A DNA stretch of 64,000 bases from AP-15 sp963703855 (GTDB lineage: Bacteria > Pseudomonadota > Alphaproteobacteria > ATCC43930 > CGMCC-115725), in contig CAVPFW010000006.1 in NCBI GenBank assembly GCA_963703855.1, positions 1 to 64,000 on the forward strand. Direction: 5' to 3'. The notes under the pieces were generated by a model, which searched no databases, was not told where the DNA came from, and was given only the letters and a program-made list of their open reading frames with translations. This document shows positions 1 to 9,458 of the stretch, one piece after another. The stretch's first letter is position 1, and every line of letters starts with the position of its first letter. Position numbers and translations under genes: made by a program.

Positions 1-74
<74 letters not shown>

Positions 75-320
75 TCGCCCGCGGCCGGGATGGTGGCGAG
101 GGTGATAGCGAATACGCGGCCGTCAGGCAAGCTCGCGACCGGCACCGATAAAGGGCCGGCATCGATAAAGGGCATGTCCGCGTGGCGGGCGGCGGAAGAG
201 TGCGGGCGCGGGATCGGATCAGGCCGGCGGCCGACCGATGTCCATGCGACGGTTGCGGCCGTTGCGATCACCGGTCGCAGCCGCTAGCCTCGGGTGAGCA
301 GCGGCGGAGATAGGTGATGC

Positions 321-677
321 GTGGGCGAAGTGTTGTTGCTCGGCGGTGACACTGCTCGCGGTCTGCTCCGGCTTGGACCGAGGCGCGGCGCGGCAGGTTC
401 CGGCAACCCAAGGAACGACCGCCTGCTGGTGCTGCCACCTGCCCGGCAGGCGCAAGTGCTTGCCAACGGCCTTCGCAGAGGCTGTGTTGGCGTGTCGGCC
501 TTTCCGATGGGGGTGACCGCGACCGGCAAGGCCAAAGGCACGGCCTATTGGAGCGTGGGTTGCAAGAACGGCAAGAGCTATGCCGTGCAGATCCCACGCA
601 CCACAAAAGGTCCGATGCCCTTTGTCGATTGCCAAGAGCTGCAGGGCACCGGCAAGGAGTGCTTCAAGAAATTCTGA
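321..677 (+). CDS. Small hypothetical protein with Cys-containing C-terminal domain; start uncertain
   Basis: The last ~60 residues look like a real protein: a GVTATGKAKGTAYWSVGC stretch, then KNGKSY, a DCQEL segment and a terminal ECFKKF, with three cysteines that could pair in the periplasm. I recognise this only as resembling small exported proteins of unknown function in alphaproteobacteria. The first ~55 residues are low-complexity and Arg/Gly-rich with no credible signal peptide, so the true start or an upstream frame is unresolved. No operon partner is visible; the next gene is on the opposite strand. Confidence 0.45.
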   Translation: MGEVLLLGGDTARGLLRLGPRRGAAGSGNPRNDRLLVLPPARQAQVLANGLRRGCVGVSAFPMGVTATGKAKGTAYWSVGCKNGKSYAVQIPRTTKGPMPFVDCQELQGTGKECFKKF

Positions 678-697
678 GTGCGACGCCCGCCCCCCGC

Positions 698-901
698 TCA
701 CCAGCGCAGCGGCTGGCGGCAGACCGAGTACCACAGACCGAGATTCTGCTCTCGCCAATGCGGGTCCGCGCAGTCCTTCTTGACGATCGCCGCCGATTCG
801 GTCGTGTCCGCGGCAGGCGCCGGCGACGAATCCGAGCACGCCGCCAAGGCTGCGGTAATCAGGATCAGAATTCCTAATCTCACCGGCGCTCTCCTGCGCA
901 T
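698..901 (-). CDS. Small putative lipoprotein
   Basis: This 67-residue protein starts MRRRAPVRLGIL, followed by a hydrophobic stretch ending in the lipobox LAAC (Cys at ~22), so it is predicted to be exported and lipidated. The mature part is short, with DCADPHWREQNLGLWYSVC giving two cysteines that may form a disulfide. The start at 901 is chosen because it puts the charged n-region directly before the hydrophobic core; a longer reading from 982 adds an implausible 27-residue leader. It converges with the preceding hypothetical gene. Function unknown. Confidence 0.6.
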   Translation of the reverse strand: MRRRAPVRLGILILITAALAACSDSSPAPAADTTESAAIVKKDCADPHWREQNLGLWYSVCRQPLRW

Positions 902-1148
902 CGAGACCAGATCGAGGTGAGGGAGGCCGCGTTCTTCCCGGTCGGCGCCCCCGCGGCCGCGGGCATGATCCTCGGTTTGCAACTGCGGCTATTGCAAGGC
1001 GAGCGTGCAGCCCCCGGCGCAGCCCCTTGGCGCAGACCGCGCGTCCGCAGCTTCCGGGGCCTGTGCGGCTGCCCCCAGCCGATGTAATGTCGCCGGCCAG
1101 CCCCATCGATCCTCGGGGATCAACTTTGCGACGGCGGAGCAGAGCCTT

Positions 1149-2354
1149 ATGAAGAGCGACGACAGGCCGCGAAATTATCGCAAGGACACCTTGCTGACCC
1201 ATCTCGGGCGTCACCCCGAGGCGCATCACGGCGCCGTCAACCCCCCGGTCTATCACGCCTCGACGATCCTCTCCGCCAACATGGCCGAGTGGGAGGCCAA
1301 GCGCCAGCCGGGCAAGCGTTTCGACGTGGTCCGCTATGGGCTTTTGGGCACGCCGACGACCTTCGCGCTCGAAGAGGCGGTGGCGGCGATCGAGGGCGGC
1401 TATCGCGCGATGCTGATGTCCTCGGGGCTGGCCGCCGTCACCGCGCCCCTGGAGGCCTGCCTCAAATGCGGCGACCATCTCTTGATGGTCAATTCGGTCT
1501 ATGGGCCGGCGCGGAACTTCTGCGAGAAGGTGCTGACCCGCTATGGCATCGAAACCACCTATTACGACCCGCTGATCGGCGAGGAAATCGCCCGGCTGCT
1601 GCGCCCCAACACCAGGGTCGTCTATGTCGAATCGCCGGGCTCCCTGACCTTCGAGGTGCAGGATGTTCCGGCGATCGCCGCGGCGGCGCACGCCGCCGGC
1701 GCCAAGGTCTTGATGGACAACACCTGGGCCTCGCCGTGGCTGTTTCCGTCGTTCGAGCGCGGCGTCGACGTGTCGATCCACGCCGCGACCAAATACATCG
1801 TCGGCCATTCCGACGTGATGCTGGGCGCGGTCATCACCACCAGGGAGATGTACGAGCCGGTGCGCACGATGGCGGCCGATCTCGGCCACTGCGCCGGCCC
1901 GGACGATGTGTTTCTCGCGCTGCGCGGCTTGCGCACCTTGAGCGTGCGCCTGGAGCGCCATCAGAAGAACGCACTCGCCGTGGCGCGCTGGCTGCAGACC
2001 CGGCCCGAGGTGTCGCGGGTGCTCTATCCGGCCCTGCCCGAGGACCCGGGCCATGCGCTGTGGAAGCGCGATTTCCTCGGCGCCAGCGGGCTCTTCGGCG
2101 TGGTGCTGAAGCCGGCGCCCAAGGAAGCGGTCTATGCGCTGATCGACGCCCTCGACCTGTTCGGCATCGGCGCCAGCTGGGGCGGGTTCGAAAGCCTGAT
2201 CCAGCCGACCACACCCTCGCGCATCCGCAGCGCCACCCGCTGGGCGGCGGAAGGCCCGACCCTGCGCCTCCATATCGGCCTCGAAGACCCGCACGACCTA
2301 ATCGAGGACCTCGACCGCGGCTTCCATCAGCTGCGCGCCGTCGCCGCGGCGTAA
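1149..2354 (+). CDS. metC: Cystathionine beta-lyase
   Basis: A 401-residue member of the Cys/Met metabolism PLP-dependent enzymes (fold type I), which cleave cystathionine to homocysteine, pyruvate and ammonia in methionine synthesis. The PLP lysine lies in HAATKYIVGHSDVMLGAV, and the substrate-binding GLxTLxVRLxRHQ segment is present (GLRTLSVRLERHQKNAL). The GASWGGFESL and LHIGLEDPHDLIEDL motifs near the C-terminus are typical of cystathionine beta-lyases rather than gamma-synthases. Start 1149 (MKSDDRP) fits the family N-terminus; the upstream in-frame stretch is non-homologous Ala/Pro sequence. It stands alone. Confidence 0.93.
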   Translation: MKSDDRPRNYRKDTLLTHLGRHPEAHHGAVNPPVYHASTILSANMAEWEAKRQPGKRFDVVRYGLLGTPTTFALEEAVAAIEGGYRAMLMSSGLAAVTAPLEACLKCGDHLLMVNSVYGPARNFCEKVLTRYGIETTYYDPLIGEEIARLLRPNTRVVYVESPGSLTFEVQDVPAIAAAAHAAGAKVLMDNTWASPWLFPSFERGVDVSIHAATKYIVGHSDVMLGAVITTREMYEPVRTMAADLGHCAGPDDVFLALRGLRTLSVRLERHQKNALAVARWLQTRPEVSRVLYPALPEDPGHALWKRDFLGASGLFGVVLKPAPKEAVYALIDALDLFGIGASWGGFESLIQPTTPSRIRSATRWAAEGPTLRLHIGLEDPHDLIEDLDRGFHQLRAVAAA

Positions 2355-2393
2355 ATGGGAAAAATTGGCGATTGAAGGACCGGCCCACGGTTC

Positions 2394-3770
2394 TCAGCGC
2401 AACGGCTGCAGCTCACCCAAGATCGTCGGCACCAATTCCGACACGGTGGGGTGGATGTGCATGGCCCGCTGCAAGACGGTGTAGGGCGCCTTGGCGTACA
2501 TCAGGTCGAGAATGCTGTGGATCGCCTCGTCGCCGCCGGGCCCGAGGATCGATGCGCCGAGGATCTCCTGGGTGTCGCCGTCGACCAGGACTCGCATAAA
2601 GCCTTGGGTCTCGCCCTTCTCGATGGCGCGCGCCACCCGCGTCATCGGCCGTTGCCCGGCGAGCACCCGCCTGCCGCTGGCGCGCGCCTCGGCTGCGGTC
2701 ATGCCGGCCCGGCCGAGCGGCGGGTCGATATAGAGCGCGTAGGCGGTGATGCGGTCGCTGACCCGGCGCGCGCCGTTGTCGAGCAAATTCGCCGCGACGA
2801 TCTCGTAATCATTGTAGGCGGTGTGGGTAAAGGCGCCCTTGCCGTTGCAATCGCCGAGCGCCCAGATGCCCGGCACATTGGTGCGCAGCTGGTCGTCGAC
2901 CATGATATAGCCGCGCTGGTCGCAGGCAACTCCGGCCCGGTCGAGGCCGAGATCGTTGGTGTTGGGGCGGCGGCCGACCGCGAGCAGCAGATGCGAGCCG
3001 AGGACCTCGGGGGCGCCCTCGGTGCAGTCGACGGTCGCGGCGATGTCCTCGCCGCGCTGGGCGAGGCTGATGCACTCTGCGTTCAGCCGGATGTCGACGC
3101 CCTCGCGCTCGACGATCTGCTGCACCGCCGCCGATATGTCCTCGTCTTCGTGCTGGACCAGCCGCGGCGCCATCTCGACGATCGTAACCGCGCTGCCGAA
3201 ACGCCGGTACATCTGCCCGAATTCGAGGCCGATATAGCCGCCGCCGACAATCACCAGATGCCGCGGCAGGAAGTCGACCTCCATGATCGACGAATTGGTC
3301 AGATACGGGACCCGGTCGAGACCCGGCCAAGGCGGCACCGACGCCCGCCCGCCGACATTGACGAAGATCCGCTCGGCTTTCAGCCGCTCCGCGCCGACCT
3401 CGACCTCGCGCGGCGAGGTAAATCGGGCGTGCCCGCGATAGAGCGTGCAGCCTTTGGCTCCTGCCAGCGCCGCGGTCAGGCCGCGCCGCGACTGCTCGAC
3501 GACCGCATCCTTGCGCGCCTTGACCCGCTTCATGTCGACGCCGACATCGCCGGCGATCGCGACGCCGTACTCGGCGGCGCGGCGCGCGACCTGCGCGGCA
3601 TAGGCGCTCGCCACCAAGGTCTTCGTAGGCGTGCAGCCTGTATTGACGCAGGTGCCGCCGACGAGCTTTCGCTCGGCAACCGCAACCTTCATTCCACCGC
3701 CGGCGAGGCGCAATGCCAGAGACGGCCCGGCCTGGCCGGTGCCGATGACGATCGCGTCGTATTCGGGCAT
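2394..3770 (-). CDS. FAD-dependent pyridine nucleotide-disulfide oxidoreductase (mercuric reductase/lipoamide dehydrogenase-like)
   Basis: A 458-residue class I flavoprotein. The N-terminal FAD-binding GTGQAG is followed by the redox-active disulfide GGTCVNTGCTPTK. A second Rossmann fold (VIVGGGYIGLEFGQ) would bind NAD(P)H, the ALGDCNGKGAFTHTAYND segment contacts FAD, and the C-terminal dimerisation domain ends HIHPTVSELVPTILGEL. The domain order is that of dihydrolipoamide dehydrogenase and mercuric reductase. There is no N-terminal heavy-metal domain and no 2-oxoacid dehydrogenase or mer genes nearby, so the physiological substrate is unknown. Start 3770 puts the Rossmann motif at residue ~10. 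Confidence 0.9.
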   Translation of the reverse strand: MPEYDAIVIGTGQAGPSLALRLAGGGMKVAVAERKLVGGTCVNTGCTPTKTLVASAYAAQVARRAAEYGVAIAGDVGVDMKRVKARKDAVVEQSRRGLTAALAGAKGCTLYRGHARFTSPREVEVGAERLKAERIFVNVGGRASVPPWPGLDRVPYLTNSSIMEVDFLPRHLVIVGGGYIGLEFGQMYRRFGSAVTIVEMAPRLVQHEDEDISAAVQQIVEREGVDIRLNAECISLAQRGEDIAATVDCTEGAPEVLGSHLLLAVGRRPNTNDLGLDRAGVACDQRGYIMVDDQLRTNVPGIWALGDCNGKGAFTHTAYNDYEIVAANLLDNGARRVSDRITAYALYIDPPLGRAGMTAAEARASGRRVLAGQRPMTRVARAIEKGETQGFMRVLVDGDTQEILGASILGPGGDEAIHSILDLMYAKAPYTVLQRAMHIHPTVSELVPTILGELQPLR

Positions 3771-3883
3771 GTGCGCCTCCGCGGCGGTGCCGTCGCGCGA
3801 TATGGCGGCCGCCTCGCCTCTCTTTCGCGGGCTTTGTCGGGCCCCCGGCATCTCTCTTTGCGCCGGTCCCGGGTCTTCCAGGA

Positions 3884-4888
3884 TCAGGCCGGGGTCGGCG
3901 CCGTCGGGTCGAGCAGTCCGGCGTGGCGTAGGTCCGCCCACAGCCGGGTCGGGATCGGATGGCGCAGCAACCCCAGATTGGCGTGAAATTCGTCGGCGTT
4001 GCGCGGCCCCGGAATGATTGCCGCCACCGCCGGATGGGCGAGAGGGAATTGCAATGCCGCTGCCGCGAGAGGCACCCGATAGCTGTCGCAGACCGCCTTG
4101 ATGGCGTCGACCCGGGCGACGATCTCGGGCGGTGCAGTCCGGTAGTTCCAGGTGTCGCGGCCGGCGAGGATGCCGGAGTTCAAGGGTCCGCCGACCACGA
4201 TCGATGTCCCGGCCTCGAGGCATTTCGGCAGCAGATCCTCGAGCGGGGCTTGCTCGAGCAGGGTATAGCGGCCGGCGAGCAGGAACGCGTCCCAGGCGCC
4301 CCACTCCATGGCCTCGAGCAGCACCTCGCGCTCGTTGACCCCGATGCCGATCGCCCGCACCGCGCCGCCGCTGCGCAAGCTTTCCAAGGCGCGATAGCCG
4401 CTGTCGCGCAAAATGCGCATCAGCCGGGGATGAGCCTCGCTGCCATGCTGCACGGTGCCGACGTCATGCACATAGAGGATGTCGATCCGGGCCAGGCCGA
4501 GCCGCTGCAGACTGTCCTCGAACGAACGCATGATGCCGTCGTAGGAATAGTCGTAAACCGCGTCGAACGGCATCGGACGCCGGTTTTCCGCAGTCTCCGC
4601 CGGGGTCAGGCGAGGGCGGAGCAGACGCCCGACTTTCGTCGACAGCACCCAGTCGTCGCGCGGCACCCCGCGCATCGCATCGCCGACGCACCGCTCGGCC
4701 TGCCCGAAACCGTAATAGGGCGCGGCATCGATATAGCGTACTCCGGCCGCCGAGGCGGCGCGGATGATGGCTTCGCCCTCCTCGCGGCTGACCTCGATCC
4801 GACTGCCGCCGAGGGTCGCGCAGCCGAGACCCAGCACCGTGACCTCGAGCGAAGTCCGGCCGATCTTGCGCCTCTCGAAGACCGGCAT
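3884..4888 (-). CDS. Aldo/keto reductase (D-threo-aldose 1-dehydrogenase-like)
   Basis: A 334-residue aldo/keto reductase with a TIM-barrel fold. It starts MPVFERRKIGRTSLEVTVLGLGCATLGG, carries the catalytic Asp/Tyr in IDAAPYYGFGQAE and the Lys in STKVGRLLRP, and the DILYVHDVG strand bears the conserved His. The long loop with YDYSYDGIMRSFEDSLQRLGL is typical of the L-fucose/D-threo-aldose dehydrogenase and pyridoxal dehydrogenase subgroup, so NAD(P)-linked oxidation of a sugar or aldehyde is likely. Start 4888 is preceded by a GGAGAG ribosome-binding site; an alternative start at 4915 adds nine residues. Confidence 0.9.
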   Translation of the reverse strand: MPVFERRKIGRTSLEVTVLGLGCATLGGSRIEVSREEGEAIIRAASAAGVRYIDAAPYYGFGQAERCVGDAMRGVPRDDWVLSTKVGRLLRPRLTPAETAENRRPMPFDAVYDYSYDGIMRSFEDSLQRLGLARIDILYVHDVGTVQHGSEAHPRLMRILRDSGYRALESLRSGGAVRAIGIGVNEREVLLEAMEWGAWDAFLLAGRYTLLEQAPLEDLLPKCLEAGTSIVVGGPLNSGILAGRDTWNYRTAPPEIVARVDAIKAVCDSYRVPLAAAALQFPLAHPAVAAIIPGPRNADEFHANLGLLRHPIPTRLWADLRHAGLLDPTAPTPA

Positions 4889-5073
4889 CGCGCTCTCTCC
4901 TGCCGTTGTCCGCATCGATCCCTCGCGTTGATCATACTCTGCGATCCGAGAAGCCGCAAAAGCGTCTGGGGCAATGAATTGTCCGGGCTCGGTTTGCCTG
5001 CCCTCGGATGGCAAATGCGGCGACAAGCCGCTATTGTTCACTCGTTCCCAGCGAGTGGTTCGGAAATGCGCCC

Positions 5074-6132
5074 ATGAAAAGGATCAGCGTGCTGAGCATT
5101 CACGGCATCAACGCCGCGGACCGAGCGAAAATCGAGGCGGTCGACCCGGCGATCGGATTGGCCGACGCCGGCGGCCGGTTCGACGGCGAATATCGCCAGA
5201 CCTGGCCCGCCTTCACCTCGGCGCGGTATGTGGCGCCGGGCGCCATGGGCACCGGGACCCGGGAGGAACGCGATCGCCTCCTCGCCGAAGCCGAAATAAT
5301 TCTTGGCAGCTTTCCATTTCCGCTCGATCTGCGCGCCCGCGCGCCGCGGTTGAAATGGTTTCATCAGCGGCCCGCCGGCGCCAGCAATCTGCGCAGGGGC
5401 GATCTGTGGGGCAGCGACGTGATGGTGACGACCTCGCGAGGCGCGGGCAGCACCCTGGCGATGGCGGAATATGCGGTGGCCGGTATTCTCCATTTCGCCA
5501 AGGGCCTGCACCGCGCCGTCGCCGATCGTGCCGCGGCCCGGTTCGATCATCGTGCCTATCGGCCGCTGCTGTTGGACGGCAAGACCGCATGCGTCGTCGG
5601 CGCCGGCGGGATCGGGCTCGAGGTCGGTCGGCTATGCGCGGCGCTCGGCATCCGGGTCGTCGGCACCCGCCGCCGGCCGCACCGCGGCGAGCCCCTGCCG
5701 ACCGGGTTCAGCGAGCTTGGCGGCCCTGGAGATCTCGATCGGTTCCTGCCGCACAGCGATTTCGTGGTGATCTGCTGCCAGTGGACGCCGGAGACGACCC
5801 GCCTGTTCGACAAGGACCGTTTTGCCGCAATGAAGCCAGGAAGCATCCTGGTCAACGTCGCCCGAGGGGAAATCGTCGACGAGGATGCCCTTGCCGACGC
5901 GCTGCAGCGCGATCATCTGCGCGGCGTTGTGCTCGATGTCTATGTCGGCGAATTCGAGCATCCGCCGATGGCGCTGCTGTGGTCCGACCCCCGGGTGCTG
6001 ATCACGCCGCACGTATCGGGCGCCAGCGATCAGAACCGGCATGGCGCGATCGATCTGTTCTGCGACAACCTGCGCGCCTACCTCGAGGGGCGTCCGCTGC
6101 GAAATGTGGTGGATTGGGAACGGGGTTATTAG
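5074..6132 (+). CDS. D-2-hydroxyacid dehydrogenase family protein
   Basis: A 352-residue NAD-dependent 2-hydroxyacid dehydrogenase. It has the Rossmann GAGGIGLEVGRL motif, a following TRRR segment suggesting NADP preference, the NVARGEIVDEDAL substrate/NAD-binding block with catalytic Arg, the conserved Glu in YVGEFEHPP, and TPHVSG with the catalytic His. It would interconvert a 2-oxoacid and a D-2-hydroxyacid. Start 5074 (MKRISVLSIHG) matches the catalytic-domain beginning. It is divergent from the aldo/keto reductase, sharing a ~185-bp promoter region. Confidence 0.9.
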   Translation: MKRISVLSIHGINAADRAKIEAVDPAIGLADAGGRFDGEYRQTWPAFTSARYVAPGAMGTGTREERDRLLAEAEIILGSFPFPLDLRARAPRLKWFHQRPAGASNLRRGDLWGSDVMVTTSRGAGSTLAMAEYAVAGILHFAKGLHRAVADRAAARFDHRAYRPLLLDGKTACVVGAGGIGLEVGRLCAALGIRVVGTRRRPHRGEPLPTGFSELGGPGDLDRFLPHSDFVVICCQWTPETTRLFDKDRFAAMKPGSILVNVARGEIVDEDALADALQRDHLRGVVLDVYVGEFEHPPMALLWSDPRVLITPHVSGASDQNRHGAIDLFCDNLRAYLEGRPLRNVVDWERGY

Positions 6133-6240
6133 ACGTGAGCCAGAGTCTGAAACAACAACCCACGATTTGCCCGCGGCATGCGCCGAAACGCGCGCAAGGC
6201 TGAGTCAAGCAAATAACGAAAACGGGAAGCGGGTCGGAAG

Positions 6241-6708
6241 ATGACGGCGATTTACGTCGACGGCGATGCGTGCCCGGTGCGCGAGGAGGTCTACCGCGTG
6301 GCGGGGCGGCTTCGGCTGGATGTTTTCGTCGTCTCCAACGGCTCGCGTCCGATCCGGCCGCCAGGCATTGCAAACGTGAGCATGGTCGTCGTCGGCGACA
6401 GCGCAGACGCGGCCGACGACTGGATTGCCGAGCGCATCGCGGCCGTCGACGTATGCGTGACCGCTGATATCCCGCTGGCGTCACGCTGCATCAAGAAAGG
6501 GGCGCGCGCCGTCTCGCCGACCGGAAGACAGTGGACGCAAGCCAATATCGGCGATGCGCTTGCCGGCCGCGAGATCGCCCGGCATTTGCGGGAATTGGGG
6601 ACGAACACCCGCGGGCCAGCCCCGCTGACCAAAAGCGACAGGTCCCGGTTCCTCGGCGCGCTCGATACCGCTCTGCAGGCCGCATTGCGGGAGGCGGCCC
6701 ATGGCTGA
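6241..6708 (+). CDS. YaiI/YqxD family protein (DUF188)
   Basis: A 155-residue cytoplasmic protein matching the UPF0178/YaiI family in length and signature: N-terminal IYVDGDACPVREEVYRVA, central VTADIPLASRCIKKGARAVSPTGR and C-terminal GPAPLTKSDRSRFLGALD. The acidic residues of DGDAC and TADIPLA suggest a PIN-like metal-binding fold, but the biochemical role is not established. It follows the hydroxyacid dehydrogenase by ~100 bp on the same strand. Confidence 0.93.
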   Translation: MTAIYVDGDACPVREEVYRVAGRLRLDVFVVSNGSRPIRPPGIANVSMVVVGDSADAADDWIAERIAAVDVCVTADIPLASRCIKKGARAVSPTGRQWTQANIGDALAGREIARHLRELGTNTRGPAPLTKSDRSRFLGALDTALQAALREAAHG

Positions 6709-6842
6709 ACCAACTTTCTTCGGCAGCTCCTCAAATCGGGAACGGCGAGCTCTGGTCCAGCCCGCCGCGCTGACTTGTGACATCTGGCCGGCTTGACGAT
6801 CGCGCTCACGCGCGGCCCGGCCCGGCCGAGGATCGAGGCGGC

Positions 6843-7946
6843 CTACGCTACCTGCTTCAGCCCGGTGTCCGAGGCGCGCGCGATCATGTCGAGCAGGCGA
6901 TGGCGAGTAACGGCGGCATCGAAGCCGGGGCTTGCAGCCTTGCCGTCGCGGATGCTCTCGGCCAGCCTCCTGTAGAGTTGCGCGACATTGTAGGGAGACC
7001 CCGGGGGAACTCCTTCCGGCACCCAGCGGTATTTGCCGGGGATCGGCAGATCGGCGAGTGCGATGCCCTCGCCCCGCGCACCTTTCACAGTCAGCTCCTG
7101 GCGCTGCATCGAGGCGCGCGAGGTGGCGGCGAGCACCAGGTCGCCCTCCTCCCCATGAATCTCGAACAGGAAGTCGGTGCCCCGCGCCATGCCGCCGCGG
7201 ACTTGGAACGACACGATCGCGCCATCCCCGACGATGCCGTTGACGACGAGCTGGTCGGGTGCCGTCTTCGCGACCATCTCGCCGGTCTCCTCGACCAGGA
7301 TACGGTCGCGCTGGCTGACCACAAAGGCGGCGAGCTCGCGGAATTCGCCCAGGCAATGGCACAGCGCATCCGCTGTGTGGCCGCCGGTGATCGTCAGCAG
7401 ATTGGCGCCATTCCCGCGGTCGGCTTGGTACCCACGGTCGATCGAGGGTCCCCAGTTCGGGGCGCAACCGACCATCGTCGCCGCCAGCACCCGGCCGACA
7501 TAGCCCTGCGCCACCAGATCCTTGGCGTAGCTGATCGCCGGCGACACCTGGCCCTGAAGCCCGACCGCATGCCGGATCCCGCGGCGCTCGGCCGCATCGC
7601 GCATGCGGACCGCCTCGGCGGTGTCGCGGCCGAGCGGCCACTCGCAATAGACGTGCTTTCCGGCCTCGATCGCGGCCATGACCGGCCGGTAATGGTCGGG
7701 CACCTTCACGCTGACCGTGACCAGATCGACACCGGGATGCCGGGCGAGCTTATCGGGATCGGAAAACGCCAGAGGTATCCCGAAATGCCGGGCCGCGGCC
7801 TCGGCCGAATCCTGACGGGTCGTGCACACCGCGGCGATCTCGAATTCCGCAAGCGCCTGCAACGCCGGGATATGCGCGATCGAGGCAAATCCCCGGTTCG
7901 GACTGGCTCCGACGATGCCCACCCGGATCTTGCTGCTCGGCGCCAT
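6843..7946 (-). CDS. Gfo/Idh/MocA family oxidoreductase
   Basis: A 367-residue NAD(P)-dependent dehydrogenase with N-terminal Rossmann fold (VGIVGASPNRGFASIAHIPAL), the EAGKHVYCEWPLG block (Trp replaces the usual Lys of EKP) and a C-terminal alpha/beta domain. The family oxidises sugars or cyclitols. Replacement of the conserved Lys in EKP by Trp-Pro may change catalysis, as Lys in this motif normally assists proton transfer. Start 7946 is preceded by an excellent GGAGGA ribosome-binding site. Confidence 0.88.
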   Translation of the reverse strand: MAPSSKIRVGIVGASPNRGFASIAHIPALQALAEFEIAAVCTTRQDSAEAAARHFGIPLAFSDPDKLARHPGVDLVTVSVKVPDHYRPVMAAIEAGKHVYCEWPLGRDTAEAVRMRDAAERRGIRHAVGLQGQVSPAISYAKDLVAQGYVGRVLAATMVGCAPNWGPSIDRGYQADRGNGANLLTITGGHTADALCHCLGEFRELAAFVVSQRDRILVEETGEMVAKTAPDQLVVNGIVGDGAIVSFQVRGGMARGTDFLFEIHGEEGDLVLAATSRASMQRQELTVKGARGEGIALADLPIPGKYRWVPEGVPPGSPYNVAQLYRRLAESIRDGKAASPGFDAAVTRHRLLDMIARASDTGLKQVA

Positions 7947-8223
7947 GACATTCCTCCGTTGATCGGCTCGATGCTCCCCAGCATAACGCCTCATCTGACC
8001 CATTGGTCACACCCCGTCGATTGGACGGGCGGTTCTCGACAAGGGAATAGTCCGACGCATACATCAGCATGTGGTCGCCGACCAGATCGATGACGGCGGA
8101 TTGGGTTGCGCTCAATTCTGTTCCCAGGTCGTGGTACGTAAGGGCTCCGCGTGCAGGAGGTGACGACCGCGTATCGGTGCCGCAAAGTCAGGCAATCCCC
8201 TGCACTCTACAGGAGACCCGCAC

Positions 8224-9357
8224 ATGAGAATTGGCCTGTTTTACCAGATTCAAGTCCCCAAGCCCTGGACCCCATCCAGTAAATCCCAACGCATCCATGA
8301 AGCCCTGGAGCAAATTCCCTATGCCGAAGAGATGGGCTTTTCGAGCGTGTGGTTTTCGGAGCATCATTTTCGTCCGGTGTGGTCGCACAACAGCGCCCCG
8401 GACCTGACCCTCGCGGCGGTGAGTCAGCGCACCAGCCGCATCCGCCTCGGCGTCGGCGTGGTCCTGGCGCCGATTCACCACCCGCTGCACGTGGCGGCGC
8501 GCATGGCGACGCTCGATATTTTGAGCCATGGGCGGGTGGATGTGGGCCTGGGTCGGACCGGCTATCCTTACCAGCTGACCCCGTATGGGTCGGATTTGCG
8601 CGACACCCGCGGCATGTGGCAGGAATTTGCCGATGTATTGCCGCGCATCTGGACCCAAGAGGAGATCTCGTACGACGGGACGTATTACCAGATCCCGCGC
8701 CGCGAGGTGTTGCCGAAGCCTGTGCAAAAGCCGCACCCGCCGCTGTGGTCGGCATGCGGCAGCGACGAGACGGCGCGCCTGACGGGCAGCCTGGGGATGG
8801 GCGGATTGTTCGGCAGCGAAGGCGGCCCGGACCGCGTCCGACAGCTGATGGCGCTGTACCAGGAGGCGCTGCCGGCAGCGCCGGCCGAAGCGGCCAGGCC
8901 CACCCGGCGCACCGCGCTGATGACGGCTGGCTACTGCCATCAGGATCGGCAGGTCGCGGCCGAGCGCGGCACCGAGCTCGTGGGCTGGTACCTCGAGCAA
9001 CAGCGCGAGCGCGCCCGCCTGGTGTGGCGCGACTACGATCCGACCACTGTGCCGGCGGATTACCAGGGCTATTACGCGCGCGACCAACGCCTCGCCAGCG
9101 GGCCGCATCCGGGCGAGCCCACACCCTGGGAGGTGCGTGAGCAAGGCACCAAGTTCTGCGTCGGCACCCCGGCCGATTGTATCCGGTTTCTCGAAATGTA
9201 CGAAGCCCTGGGTATCGAAGAAGTATTCTTGCTGTGCGCGATCGGGCCGGCGCAGCACCAGGAGGTGCTCAACACCATTCGCCTCTTTGGCGAGCAGGTA
9301 ATCCCGCACTTTCAGGCCCGAGAGCCGCGTGCGCCGGTGGCACGGGCACCGGCGTAG
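8224..9357 (+). CDS. LLM class flavin-dependent oxidoreductase (luciferase-like monooxygenase)
   Basis: A 377-residue bacterial-luciferase-fold protein (F420- or FMN-dependent TIM barrel). It starts MRIGLFYQIQVPKPW and has the SVWFSEHHF signature, TSRIRLGVGVVLAPIHHPL and the substrate-side GRVDVGLGRTGYPYQ. The C-terminal GTPADCIRFLEMYEALGIEEVFLLCAIG is typical of the subgroup that performs flavin-dependent oxidation of alkanals, alkanesulfonates or related small molecules. An AGGAGA site sits 7-12 nt upstream of the ATG. The next gene follows by ~100 bp on the same strand, so the two may be co-transcribed. Confidence 0.9.
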   Translation: MRIGLFYQIQVPKPWTPSSKSQRIHEALEQIPYAEEMGFSSVWFSEHHFRPVWSHNSAPDLTLAAVSQRTSRIRLGVGVVLAPIHHPLHVAARMATLDILSHGRVDVGLGRTGYPYQLTPYGSDLRDTRGMWQEFADVLPRIWTQEEISYDGTYYQIPRREVLPKPVQKPHPPLWSACGSDETARLTGSLGMGGLFGSEGGPDRVRQLMALYQEALPAAPAEAARPTRRTALMTAGYCHQDRQVAAERGTELVGWYLEQQRERARLVWRDYDPTTVPADYQGYYARDQRLASGPHPGEPTPWEVREQGTKFCVGTPADCIRFLEMYEALGIEEVFLLCAIGPAQHQEVLNTIRLFGEQVIPHFQAREPRAPVARAPA

Positions 9358-9458
9358 TCTGCGCGTTGGTGGGTGGGATCCGCCGCCGCAGTGAACCTTT
9401 TCTTGTCGCCGGCAAGAGCTTGCTATCCGGCGATGACCTGGGGGGTGGAGGAGCGGTC

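Noticed and set aside
219..2294. A 691-residue minus-strand frame opposite metC
   Set aside because: It covers metC in antisense with Arg/Gly/His-rich composition and no recognisable motif.
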